From positions 1,247,034 through 1,311,033 of the forward strand of contig CAJFCJ010000015.1 of assembly GCA_904063045.1 (NCBI GenBank): a DNA stretch of 64,000 nucleotides. The letters run 5' to 3'. The notes beneath the pieces were generated by a model. The model was not told where the DNA came from, did no database searches, and saw nothing but the letters and a program-made list of their open reading frames with translations. Below, piece by piece: positions 1-13,682 of this stretch (its first letter is position 1; the number at the start of each line of letters is the position of its first letter). The position numbers and the translations under genes are program-made. This stretch comes from Dimorphilus gyrociliatus. Taxonomy: Eukaryota; Annelida; Polychaeta; Dinophilidae.

Positions 1-1
1 G

Positions 2-840
2 GCGGAAGTTTGTGATTTGTTACTAAAATCCCTGCAGACAAATGAAAATTCACATTTAGAAAAGGTACGAACCAAATTATACCTAATAGTCAGCCTACCT
101 ATAGTTATTTTTTGCCCTCAATTCATCCCCATACTGTACAAACATACTTAAAGTTAAAAAAAAGTAGCCTTACACACATAACGTTCTTCTTTTTATAGAT
201 TGAACTTCCGGGAGTTCTTGTTTCAGAAGAATTTTCAGAAAATTATAAAATATTACAGCAAAAGAGAGAAATTTTTATTAATCACGGAGGTGTTGTAGCC
301 CAACGTATATCTGGAGATTTTGAAATTGATTTAGAACAAGCCTATCATAAGTAATAAGCACAATAACATAATTAATCCCATTAACAATTAACAAATGTTA
401 ATTTATTAATAGAGATCCAATGACTAAATTACAAAATTTTGCAAAAAAGAAGAAATTTCGTCTTGTTGATTTATTTAGGCAATTTGACAAAGATTGTAGT
501 TGGAGTGTTAGTCATGAAGAATTTCGTTTAGGAATTAAAGCATCTGGAATTGAAATGAGCGAAGCAGATATTTGCAAACTATTAGATAGGTTGGATGCTG
601 ATGGCGATGGAGAAGTAGACTATGGGTACTGTTACTTATTCACTAGATTTCTTAGCATTCTAGAATATCTTTGCTGACATATTTCTTCTATTTTCCTTGC
701 CTCTTCCTTTTTCTTTTTTTAACAGAGAATTGTTATTTGGAGACAGTGAGCATAGAAAATTTAAAAGAGACATTGAAAAGACTAAACAGAAAGAATTGTC
801 TAATTTATCAACTAACAAAGACAAATCAGCAGAACCTTAA
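2..840 (+). CDS. EF-hand protein, C-terminal part (5' end outside window)
   Basis: Four exons join in phase: 2-64, 199-350, 413-625 and 726-840, all with GT-AG introns of 62-134 bp, ending in TAA at 838-840. The visible protein has a hydrophobic-patterned segment (IELPGVLVSEEF) that could be the end of a leucine-rich-repeat region. Two EF-hand loops follow, FDKDCSWSVSHEEF and LDADGDGEVDYGE; the second has a good calcium-ligand pattern, D-D-D-E. It ends in a lysine-rich tail (ETLKRLNRKNC-type basic/polar stretch replaced here by KRDIEKTKQKELSN). The order LRR-like segment, 'DPMTKLQNFAKKKKFRLVDLF', EF-hand pair resembles LRRC74-type proteins, but I cannot confirm that without the upstream exons. 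A polyadenylation signal AATAAA lies near 1027. Coding is certain, the family name is tentative. Confidence 0.8.
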
Positions 841-1697
841 TCAGCAATAATTTTTAAGGACTATTTGAAAACAATCATTCTCCCCTCATTTCTTTCTAAT
901 ATTTATTAAGAGTAACCGGAAATACAACATGCTATAGGGCAAAAAAATTATTCTCGTAGATTGCGGAATTCTTATGGCAGTTTCATGCTCATGGCTTTTA
1001 TAAGAGTTAGCTTCCTTTGTTAAATTAATAAATACATTTCATTCAAGCCTACGCCTTTGAGACCGGATATTGTTTGGGGCGCCTTCGACAGATGGCGCGC
1101 TAATAGCAAACCTATCCCAGAAACCCGTCGTAATTCAACATGGCGGTTGTTTAGTTTTACAAATATGTATACAAAAAATCATTTGTTTCTCGTTTGTTTC
1201 AATTATAACTGTCGATCGAGCATCAATTAATGGTGATATAAGGAATCTCCGTATCATTAAGAAGTATTTTAAAAGTTCACAAAATTTGACAACTCTGAAA
1301 AACAAGTATTACTAAGCAAAGAGCAATGAGGTTCGATTTATTTCTATTCTTAATTAGTCTGTTTAATAGATTATGTTAGTTATTTTGTCTCTTCATATTA
1401 CGTATATACGACATTAATTAAACAAGGCAGCGATTACTATCTGTTATCAATTTGTACTTGGTAAACGCGAATTAACCTACCGGCTTTAGGCCAAGATGCT
1501 TTTTCCGTTTCGCTAGTTATCAATCGATTTCTATCACCTGTATACTTCATATCGAAGGTATTAACACAAACGTAAAAAGGGTCGAATGATTATGCCAAGC
1601 TTGTAAGTGACTCATTCCAAGCTATGGCTCATCGGAAAGTTGGCCGTTGTATAAATTTCCCGTTCTTCATTTCCGATTTGTGAGTCGAGAGAGGAGT
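841..1697. other. Spacer and putative Ena/VASP promoter
   Basis: It holds the AATAAA of the upstream EF-hand gene (about 1027), an AGATGGCGC motif at 1090-1098, an ATGGCGG (YY1-like) site near 1136 and a TATAAAT box at 1650-1656, about 45 bp before the proposed Ena/VASP start. An 81-codon open frame at 1070-1315 has no recognisable protein and is probably chance. Confidence 0.5.
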
Positions 1698-4302
<2,605 letters not shown>

Positions 4303-6232
4303 TAGGACGAAATAAATATATAGTTGGTAATCTGCAATCAATCAAATACTTGTTATGTGAAGAAGTAGCTTACTACTATAAGTTTTACGCGTACGAGAAA
4401 AATTTTTCGTTCATTTGACTTTTTTTACTATATACTTCTATATATATATATATATATATGCATATGAAAGTGTACAATATAAGTATATATATAACATGCT
4501 TATGTTGCATACGTATTCATATATAACTTTTATTATCCGTAATAACGGAAAAGTCTTATAAAACATGATTATTATATATATATGTATGTATATATATATA
4601 TATATATTTTAAGAGTATATACATACATAATATGTATTTAAAGTGTGCGTGTAAGTGTGTATAGGATATTGTAACTTGTTAAGAATTTGTGCACTAAAAA
4701 TGTGCAGACTAAAGAAGAGAAAAGAAGCAAAGGTTTATTTGTATTATTTGTCAGTGTTTCTTTTACGAGATTGTTTTTAAAACACATTTTTTTTTTTTTA
4801 ATATTAATTTTGACAAACGTGTGCAAGCATGCGAAGAAAAAGCAGTGCACTTATTCATTCCTGTGCTCTCTATCTTTCTCTACTTTCTCTGCCCCAACCC
4901 ATCCTCCTCCCTACTTCCTCTTTCTCTCTTACTTAATTTCACTTTCTCCTCGTATTCCTCTTAACGTTTAAGAGAAAGAATCGAGGAAAAGTTTGCTTTT
5001 TTTAATTTTGTTTATTAATTCCTTGGTCAAAAATTTTTTTAATAACTAAAAGAAAATGATTATTTAATATAACGTTTTTAAGGTAATAAAAAAAGAAAGA
5101 ATGTGACGCTTTAAATGAATATTTTAAGCAAATGGGATACTTTCTTTTTATTATTATTTGCATGCCCAATTTTTCTATGCAATATAATATCTTATGTTCC
5201 TTTTTCAAAAATAAAAACCGAACTGTATACGCTTTTAATGCTTGACAAACTTGTTTTATATATATATATATATATACTTTTATTTCTTTCATCTAATGAT
5301 TGTATTTAGTTTCTTTCGATTGATAATACTATTTGGCTACAACAATAAGAATTTGAAATAAAAAATTGTTTTATTATCCATATGATAAACACGTGAAACT
5401 TTTCTATTCTTCATTCTTTTTTACTGTTTATCCTGGATTTATATATGAGTCTTCTCTTTTCGTAAAATCAAAAGTTACACTTTTTAGCAAAGACTTAACC
5501 TAAATATATTAATAATAAAATAGCAGTGGCTCACCTTTCCCCCCCCTCCTTTCTCTCTCTCTCTCTCTCTCTTTTCATTCCCATCATTCTATCCCGCTTC
5601 TGTTGCCAACCCCATTTCTATTTATTTTCTCTATCGTAAACCGACGTTGGAGGGTTAAAATAAGAGTGGCGGTACAATTCAATTACGACAGTATTGAAGG
5701 TTTCCCTCAGTCAACCGTTATATATTAAAATATTAGAATAATAAATTTTCGGTTATTAGTTAATAAATAGGCTTTATTTATAATAATATTCTTAGAGTAA
5801 ACTTTTCCCCTAAAATAATAAACTTCTTGTAAAAAATATAAATAAATAAAGAGGTTGGTATTAAACGAAATTAGAATTTTTATAATTAATTAAAACTGAA
5901 GATGGAGCCACTGTATTTTCTTTCTTTCCCTATCAATCTATCGAAAAACTTATTTAAAAATAAAGTAGAATAAGACTGTAGTTTAGCGGTAAAAGTATTG
6001 TATTATTTATGCGAAATCATTCTATAAATTTATTCATTTTGCCCTAAAGCTAAATTTTATTTAGTTCTAGTTTTTTTTTGTTCGAATTCCATTTATAAAT
6101 GTTTGTCAAGCTCGTTAAAATTTGATATTGGTAGAAATAAGGAGAGAACATAAAAAAAAGAAAAAAAACCGTAAAACAATTCAAATCGTTTTCATCCAAC
6201 TAAATAGAGAAATATAATTGATTTGAGATTGT
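4303..6232. other. Convergent 3' spacer with microsatellites
   Basis: This lies between the Ena/VASP stop and the stop of the minus-strand Ig gene. It holds an AATAAA at 4311, (TA)n tracts near 4438-4460 and 4573-4608, a (TC)n run near 5551-5572 and otherwise AT-rich DNA. The 60-96-codon open frames (for example 4687-4971 and 5002-5292) are low complexity. I see no gene. Confidence 0.6.
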
Positions 6233-8877
6233 TCAATTATCACAGTTGGTGAAAAATTGATAAGAGAAAAGTATACTAAGGAAGGCAACTGTAACGCAAA
6301 AGGCAAAGGGTAAAATTCCAATTTCAAAAATTGAACCAAGTACTCCAGCAACAAAGATTAAGGTTAAAAATAGTATAGCAGGTACGGAAAAGATTTTTTC
6401 TCTTAGTTGTTTCTGAAATTCAGCTGACCAAACACTCTGCGTAATGGGTTTTTTAGATATCTCTTTTTGACTGCTTGAAATAACATCAATAACTATGTTC
6501 TTCGCAATTTCTTTCAAGTTTACACTATCTTTTTTCTCAGCTAGAAGATTCTCACCTTCTTTCCATTCGTCCTTAGCTGCCTCTAATAACAGTTTAGTTG
6601 TAAATTCACTGGTCTTCTCTTCAATTTCCTCTCTTGTCTCTAGTAGTTCGTTCTCATCGGTATGTTGCTTTTGAGGAATGATATCTTCCTGGGTATTCTT
6701 GACAGCTCCTTCCTGTTGAAAATCACAAGGAATTTCTTCTTTTTGCCAATCAGTCTCAGTACTATCCCCTTCAGATGGGGTAGACGAATGGGTTTTATCC
6801 TGAACCAAAGAGCTTTTACTTTCTTGTTTAATTAATTCTTCAAAAAGAGCCTCGTTAGAGAATTTTTCTTGATCATTATTATCTTCTCTAGAACCGCAGG
6901 GATCCTGAGTCAATTTGGATAATTCCGGGGATAATTCATTATCTTTTGATTTTTCATCAGCCCTAGAGACTACTGTATCTTCAACGTCATTCCATATAGC
7001 TTCAGAAAAGTCATTGGCAAACATCTCCATCTCTTTATTGGAATTATTAACGGAATTATTATCTATAAAAGGAGAAAGAATATAATAAATAACTTTTTAA
7101 AGCTCAATTCCTCAATTTCCGCCTGTAAATAATATCAATAGTGTAATAATACCTTGTAATTCTTGTTCCATACTGTAGTGTTCACTAATAGCATGTAGAT
7201 TGGGAGGTAAAGAAATTACGTGATCCGGATTTCGTACGTCCCTTGATTTACTCGACAGCACTCTTTTACTAGGTGCTGTAAAATACGAATGGAGACAAAA
7301 ATTTCTATATATAATCAATGAAGCAAGAAATTGGCCGATATATAACATACATTAAAAATCATAATGGAATATATTATTCGTATTTCAACCATAGTGATAA
7401 TTTATTTAATCTGATGAATCCTTTATCTAGGACAATATTTTATATTTTAAATTAAATAATTGGACAAAATTTCATTGAACTATATCTCTTTCTACTCTCA
7501 TCAAAAGTTAATTTATAGAAAAATATGTTACTATTTAAACTAATTTGCATAAATTATTCATTTATATCTATAACCTATTGACTTGAATATTGTATATACA
7601 GTATACTGTATATACGATTTAGCATTAATATGTAAAATATTAGGAAAAGAAGTGAACAAAACTCATAACACTTAGATTTAATACTAAATCAATAAGTTTA
7701 CAAGTCTAAATCTTCTAATAGGCTTAAATTTTATAAAATAAATCCTACTACTCTATGTTTTTATTCGTCATATTGCGTAATACTTCTATATTAAACAGTA
7801 TATTCATTTCTTTCGGGTGAGTAAGAGGAAAAACATGAATATATTGATATCTACTCAATAGAACTGATAATTGATAGGGAAAATTGTTCTTATTTTACTT
7901 TATTATTACAATTAGTTATTGTTAATTGCTATGCTAGTGAGCAACTCAAATCTTGTGTTATATAAAATCGTGTTATTTGAGACGGGGAACTATGTTTTCT
8001 TTTACAAAAGAGCATTTCTTATTTTAAAAGAAATATTATAAGTGGATATTTTTATGGATGATAACATTTTGTTGGATGATTATGGTTTAATAAAGTTGAA
8101 AAACCCATTGGGAATAAATGGGTTTTATCACTAACATAATAATCTAAAGTTATTAACAACTCTGAAATAAACTGAAGGCAATAAACTTATCTAAAGTATT
8201 AAAGGATTAGTTCGCACCTGTAACGCTCAAATAACCTGTACTAGTGGCGACACCTTCTGTATTTTCAGCAACACATTTATAGGTTCCTTCGTGATTCTTT
8301 GAGGCGTTTCGTATAACCAAATTTTGCGTTGTACCGTCGTCCTCCTCGGACGTGAAATATCTAAATTTCCGGAGGAAAAAGAACACACCTTCAGAATTAA
8401 TCAATTTTTTAGGCCAAAACACTATAAAACAAGTGCAAATTTACCAACTTAAAAAGATAAGGAGCACAAATAAATATAAAAATCGCACTACAAGTAGTAT
8501 ACAGAACCGCAATACGGTAAAAACTGCAAATAAAAAATTACCCTGCTCTTCCCGACAGGCTTTCCTCGTCCTTGTACCAATTAATCCTAGGAGACGGTAA
8601 AGCAGAAATACTACAGGAAAAAACAACAGTTTGACCTTCTTTCACTTCTTCAGAAGAGCTCAATCTCTTTTTAAATTCTGGTGCTAAAATAATTAATAAA
8701 AAGCACTAATTATTGATATGATGGTTATAGGCCTAAGCATTCATTTTTGTTATCATTGCACCATTTTTCACTATAATAAAGGATAGTTTTAAACAAAACT
8801 ATGTAGAATAATAGGCAAAATATGATGCTTTTCTAGAATATAAAATCACTTTACGTCTCTAATCCTTCTCGAATGCA

Positions 8878-8921
<44 letters not shown>

Positions 8922-9142
8922 CTATAGATATACTGTAGATATACCAAGGTATCTGTATAAAGACGTCAAGGAATGAAGGGAAGGGATAAAAATTGTTACC
9001 TTATACGGTTTACGATGTTACAGTATAATAGAGCAATTATATAGTACATACGTATTAAAATTATTTTAATTTTTTTGCTATTTAATAGGCCTCTACCTTT
9101 CTTAGTCGACCTCCAAGCAGTTTTCGATCTCTGCTCTTCCAT
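6233..9142 (-). CDS. Intracellular I-set Ig protein with C-terminal membrane hairpin
   Basis: Five exons in perfect phase: 9142-9097, 8683-8542, 8360-8218, 7275-7153 and 7062-6233, giving 427 aa. It starts MEEQRSKTAWRSTKK with no signal peptide. Residues of about 20-110 form one I-set Ig domain: VVFSC, then INWYKDEE, then EGTYKCVAENTEG, with both Ig cysteines and the Trp. A long acidic, Glu/Ser/Lys-rich and probably disordered region follows. It ends with two hydrophobic segments (VPAILFLTLIFVAGVLG and ILPFAFCVTVAFLSILF) and a short NCDN tail. Lone Ig domains without signal peptides are typical of muscle/cytoskeletal proteins (palladin, MLCK, titin relatives). A tail hairpin suggests anchoring on ER or another internal membrane with the Ig domain facing the cytosol (inference). 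I do not recognise an orthologue. The 940-bp intron at 7276-8217 is the longest in the gene. Divergent from the gene at 9301. Confidence 0.85.
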
Positions 9143-9300
9143 TTTCAGTCTATAATTTATTCCAATCCGTAAATAGAAAATGTTTCTAGGCTATGCGCTG
9201 CACGTAATGCAGAACCGACTGCGGAAAATTTTCGTAGGGGTCAGTAGAACACAACGCCCCGCATTGCAGTTTTTTTAATATTCATCTGTTCATAAATCGA
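9143..9300. promoter_or_regulatory. Compact bidirectional promoter region
   Basis: Only 158 bp separate the start codons of the minus-strand Ig protein (9142) and the plus-strand 78-aa protein (9301). The segment is locally GC-richer than its surroundings (ATGCGCTGCACGTAATGC and CAACGCCCCGC), as expected for a shared promoter. No TATA box was assigned. Confidence 0.45.
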
Positions 9301-9537
9301 ATGACGAATAAATCAGCAATCCGTAAGAGGAAGTATACCGAAGAACTTATTGAACAAAATATCAAAGTTGAACAGCAAAGGGAAGACAATTGGCCTTCTT
9401 TCAATAAGAAATACGCTTACAGTTTGGCAGTGCTTCTACTACTCTTCTTATTTACGTACAATCTTGGCGTTTGTCCGATGTGGATTGTCTATGTTCTGGC
9501 AGTTGCAATGCTCGCTTTTGGTGCGCAGGCGTTGTAA
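9301..9537 (+). CDS. Small membrane protein, 78 aa, unrecognised
   Basis: Single-exon frame from ATG 9301 to TAA 9537. A charged N-terminal half (TNKSAIRKRKYTEELIEQN, possible short helix) precedes two hydrophobic stretches, AYSLAVLLLLFLFTYNLG and MWIVYVLAVAMLAFGAQAL, so it is probably a hairpin or a two-pass membrane protein with a cytosolic N-terminus. Its head-to-head position 158 bp from another gene, its ordinary codon use and its clear charged/hydrophobic division favour a real gene. No family assigned; a chance frame cannot be fully excluded. Confidence 0.55.
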   Translation: MTNKSAIRKRKYTEELIEQNIKVEQQREDNWPSFNKKYAYSLAVLLLLFLFTYNLGVCPMWIVYVLAVAMLAFGAQAL

Positions 9538-11343
9538 AACTGCTCCATACGAACTTGTCTCTCCTTCCCCCTCCTCTTTTATACTCAAAAATAGACTTTT
9601 ATTAGATGTTTACAGAGCCGTTAACTTGTTTAATCTCCCCTGAATATAAAAATGTATGCTATATATTTAAAGCCATTTTAGAAGAGAGTATGTTAGAATT
9701 ATCACAATGCTATGTACATATTAAAAACTTGATTAATGAGCCTTTCTAGTAGCAGAAATTTATTCTTGAAGATAAAGGGATAGAGAGAGAGAGAGAGGCT
9801 TCCAATAATGAAAGACAAAGAAAATGAGATAGATAGAGAGAATCAACAATGGAAAACAATAAGTAAAAAGTCTTATTTGCATAAATACATAAAAAATATG
9901 CAAGACCTAATAGACATTACACATAACATAATTATATATCAACACCAATAGTATATGGACGATTGTTTACCGAAGGATGTATCGTGATATCAAGACTTTG
10001 AGAGACTCGACTACTAATGGATTAAATTACTAATTGTCAAACGTCGACATTTATGTTGATAGATTACTAATTCACAGTTTTCACCTAATTGATATGTGCT
10101 TTTCTTTTTCTCTCAATAATTACATCATAGCATCATTTAGTGTGTTAAATATTTCAATATAAATGTATATATTAATATATACTCCACTGTACAGACAACA
10201 ATATACTATATATTGTACAATCTATAATACTGTAACAAATTAATTGCATTTGAGGGAGGGAAAGGACGAATATTCTTTTTTTTTTCTATAAACATACTTC
10301 ACTCAGCTATTTATTAATTCTTTCTTTCTTTTTAATTTTCTTTCCATTTTTAATCAAATTATTCAACAAAATGTTCTTTATCTTTTTTGATAGATAAATC
10401 TTGATTTATCGAATTGTTCCTGTTTTTTTTTCTTCATTTTCCTTTTTTTATTCCTTCACTTATTCTACTTTATATATAATTTTCTAAGAATATCAATAAA
10501 AACGAAATTATATTTAATATATAATAAAAATAAAGTATACATGTCCTGAATATATGCTTTTTTTTTCCTCTTTTTTATTATAGCATCGTATATATTGATG
10601 AAATTATATATACACAAAAAACAAAGTAGCAAATATTGCGATATTGACTCTCAATAGTATTACTATTAAGTATTATTGTTAAAGAAACACTAATAAATTG
10701 TATAGTTTATTATTAGCAATAGATGGCAGCACTTTTTTCCCCCATTTAATGATGACACCTATTACAGGAGGGTTTCTGGTTTTTTCAAGATCAATTTGCT
10801 GAGTCTAACTGCCTACCTTCGTATTTTTTTCTGTTTTTTTATTTAAAAAAAAAGGTCCGCACTCAAATTGTCCTTTATTAATATACTTTGTTTTTTTCTT
10901 CTTTTCAACATACAAATTTCCTAAAATGCAAAAAAATAAATATTACACTTAACATATAATAGCATGTATTTCTTAAAGCAAAAAAATAAAAACAAATAAA
11001 TAATTAATAGAATCGTTAAAAAAAAAATTTTTAACAATATATTTAAGAATATAAATAATGATGTTTAAGGGGGAGAGAGGGAGAAAGAGAGAGGGAGAGA
11101 AATATGACGATCTGATATATATATATATATACTATATATAATTTATATGGACTAATCAACAGTAAATTGAGCGCACTATAAAAATTTTTTATTAAAATAT
11201 TTCCGTTGAGGAAATGAAATTTTTCATCAGTTCCGAATAAGGACCACATCATTATTTTGTTAATCATCTATTGGCGCCATCTACACAAATGAGTACGACC
11301 TCATGGACCTTTCCTTCTCTTTTATAACACACACAAATAAACT
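9538..11343. other. AT-rich spacer before SLC5 gene
   Basis: Contains a short (GA)n run near 9783-9797, T- and A-rich tracts, a purine-rich GAGA patch near 11071-11100, an AGATGGCAG motif at 10721 and an AGATGGCGC motif on the minus strand at 11274-11282, about 60 bp upstream of the SLC5 start. The upstream promoter of SLC5 must lie here. No gene seen. Confidence 0.55.
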
Positions 11344-13138
11344 ATGGAATTGAATTCAATTGATTATGTTGTTTTCGGAATATCGATTATCTTGTCGATA
11401 TGCCTTGGATTATATCCTGCTTTTACTGGGGGGAAGCAGTTAACAATTGATGAATTTTTCCTAAGTAATCGAAAGTTAAAGACAATACCGGTAACTCTCA
11501 GTATCCTAGTTTCATTTGTCTCTGGTATTGCTGTGCTTGGCACACCAGCTGAAGTTTATGTTCATGGTGTTCAACTGACTATGAGAACTATCGGCTATTG
11601 TTTCGCGTGTTCAATTAGTGCCTTATTATTTGTACCTTTATTCTATAAGTTGCAGTTGACTAGCTGTTTCGAATATCTGGATATGCGATATGGGTCAAAA
11701 ATGGTTAGAAGGTTAGGAGCTGCTACTTTTCTGATGAGCAATGTGCGGTAATTTAAAACTAATCGATTCAGCTTAAAAATTCTTCCTGTTTTCAACTATA
11801 AACTATATGAGATTACCTTTTTATTGCATCCCGCAGATATTTTTCACTGGTTTGGTCATATATTCTCCCGCAGTAGCAATGGAAGCGGTCAGTGCCTTTC
11901 CCCTTTGGGCGTCGATCATCGTGTCGGGTCTTGTGTCGACCATTTACACGACACTGGGTGGTATAAAAGGCGTCGTCATTACAGATGCACTACAGGCGGT
12001 TATTATTATCGGTGGCCTACTAGCCGTATCAATATACGCTACCTTTCAGACTGGTGGTATTCGTACCGTCATGGAGACAGCTAAGGAGAAGGGTCGTCTA
12101 GATTTCTTTGATTTTTCCTTAAAACCTGGTTTAACGTTTTACTCAGTGACTATTGGAGCTACTTTTCATACATTAACTAATTTTGGAATTGGTCAGGGAA
12201 CTATTCAGCGTTATAGTGCATTACCTTCACTATCTAGTGCAAGAAAATCCATATTTGGTAATATTCCAGCTTTAATTGCTTTCAATGCTCTTACAACTTA
12301 CTCAGGTCTTGTAGTATATGCTTTCTATGCAAAGAAGAGATGCGACCCCTTAAGAGCAAAGTACATACAATCCCCGAATCAAATCCTGCCCTTCTTCATT
12401 AATGATGTACTCGTCCTCCCTGGATTATCTGGAATCTTTCTTAGCGTTCTCTTTGCGGGATCATTGAGTTCATTGTCCACTTTGTTAAATGGAATGGCTT
12501 TGGTTACGTGGACAGACTTTTTAGCACCAATATTTAAAGAAGTCACTGAGCGTCGTAGGATCATCATCTGCAAATTTCTAGTTATCGCCTACGGCATCTT
12601 TGCCATATCGACGGCCTTTTTGGCAAATTTCAGTGTAAAGCACGTACTACGGTTATCGTTAAGCATCACCGGTGCCTTTTCCGGTCCGACTCTTGGGGTT
12701 TTCATTTTAGGTGCTACAACAAGACGAGCAACGGCCGCTGGCGTCACAATCGCGTGTTTATTATCCACTAGTTTAATGGCAACGTTGTCACTAATTAATT
12801 TCTTTAAACCTAGACAAATTTCAATGGAAAATTTTCCCAATTCCACAACAAACTGTAAAGTCGGTCTTAATTTTACAGAATCCGTTCAATTGAACAAAGA
12901 ATCTATACATCCTGTCATTAATTTCATATATGAATTATCTTTTTTGTGGTACAGCTTAATAGGCTGTCTTGCCTCTTGTTTCTTAGGCTATATATTTAGT
13001 TTCTTTTTATCAACTGCGGAGCAAAGAGAGAGAGTCGATTCGAAGTTGTTATTTAGTTCCATTTTCAAGACTTCAAAAATTAAATCTATTCAGGAACAGC
13101 ATAAGATGTTAGATCTGAAAGAAGGAGCAGTAATCTAG
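11344..13138 (+). CDS. SLC5 family sodium/solute symporter (SMCT/SMVT-like)
   Basis: A sodium-coupled plasma-membrane transporter of the SSSF family; the closest resemblance is to the monocarboxylate/multivitamin branch (SLC5A5/6/8/12). Two exons: 11344-11742 and 11837-13138, 566 aa, usual for the family. Visible landmarks: N-terminal IDYVVFGISIILSICLGLYP, FFLSNRKLKTIPVTLSI (the TM1-2 loop motif), LVSFVSGIAVLGTPAE, TLGGIKGVVITDALQ and TLTNFGIGQGTIQRYSA (the R-Y motif of the QxxxQRxxS type), then further hydrophobic segments through the C-terminus. The splice join AAT|ATA was chosen over an alternative acceptor at 11812 because it gives a gap-free TM3 (FLMSN-IFFTGLVIYSPA) and uses the acceptor with the better pyrimidine tract; the other choice inserts about ten residues. 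Substrate cannot be deduced. AATAAA-type signal near 13232. Confidence 0.92.
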
Positions 13139-13648
13139 AAACAATAAGAAGGTATCTATTTTTGTTTCGTTATGTTTTTCAATGACATATTTCTATTTTC
13201 TATATATATTTCCATAAAATACTTACTGTTGCATAATAAAATCAATGAAACACACCAGAAAAACAAACTGAAGTGACCTTGTCGAATACATTTAAATTTT
13301 TTTGGTTAAAGCTAATCGATCCGTCTTCATTAAAAAACTAATTAGGTATGTTTTATATATCCTTTTAAAACAGGGTGTCCTCTCTGGCCACTTTATATCT
13401 ACAATACAAATCATTACTTTAAATTGATCAGGCTAACAACGAAAGTACAAAACTGCTTTCTGCGAATAATAATAATCCTACCGAATAGAGCGTTTCTAGT
13501 CAACGAATTGTTTTAAGATGTAGCTCGATTCCATCTTTTCCCCAAGCGTCTCTTTAAAGGAAAGTAACATATCCAATCTAGATATTTTTTTATCTTTCAC
13601 TTCTCAATTGTCTCTGTTAACTCTTCTATTGAGAAGTACAGAGTAGCC

Positions 13649-13682
<34 letters not shown>

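Noticed and set aside
1070..1315. 81-codon plus-strand open frame before Ena/VASP
   Set aside because: No recognisable domain, poor composition in its second half, and it lies in the likely promoter region.
5979..6092. tRNA-like boxes (TAGTTTAGCGGT and GTTCGAATTCC)
   Set aside because: They are about 100 bp apart, and no acceptor or T stem pairs; I could not fold a cloverleaf.
8363..8541. Extra small exon (FWPKKLINSE) inside the Ig domain of the hairpin protein
   Set aside because: Out of phase with the upstream donor; skipping it gives an uninterrupted I-set domain.
11807..11836. Alternative SLC5 acceptor that would add LPFYCIPQ before TM3
   Set aside because: Breaks the gap-free TM3 match to the family and has a poor pyrimidine tract.
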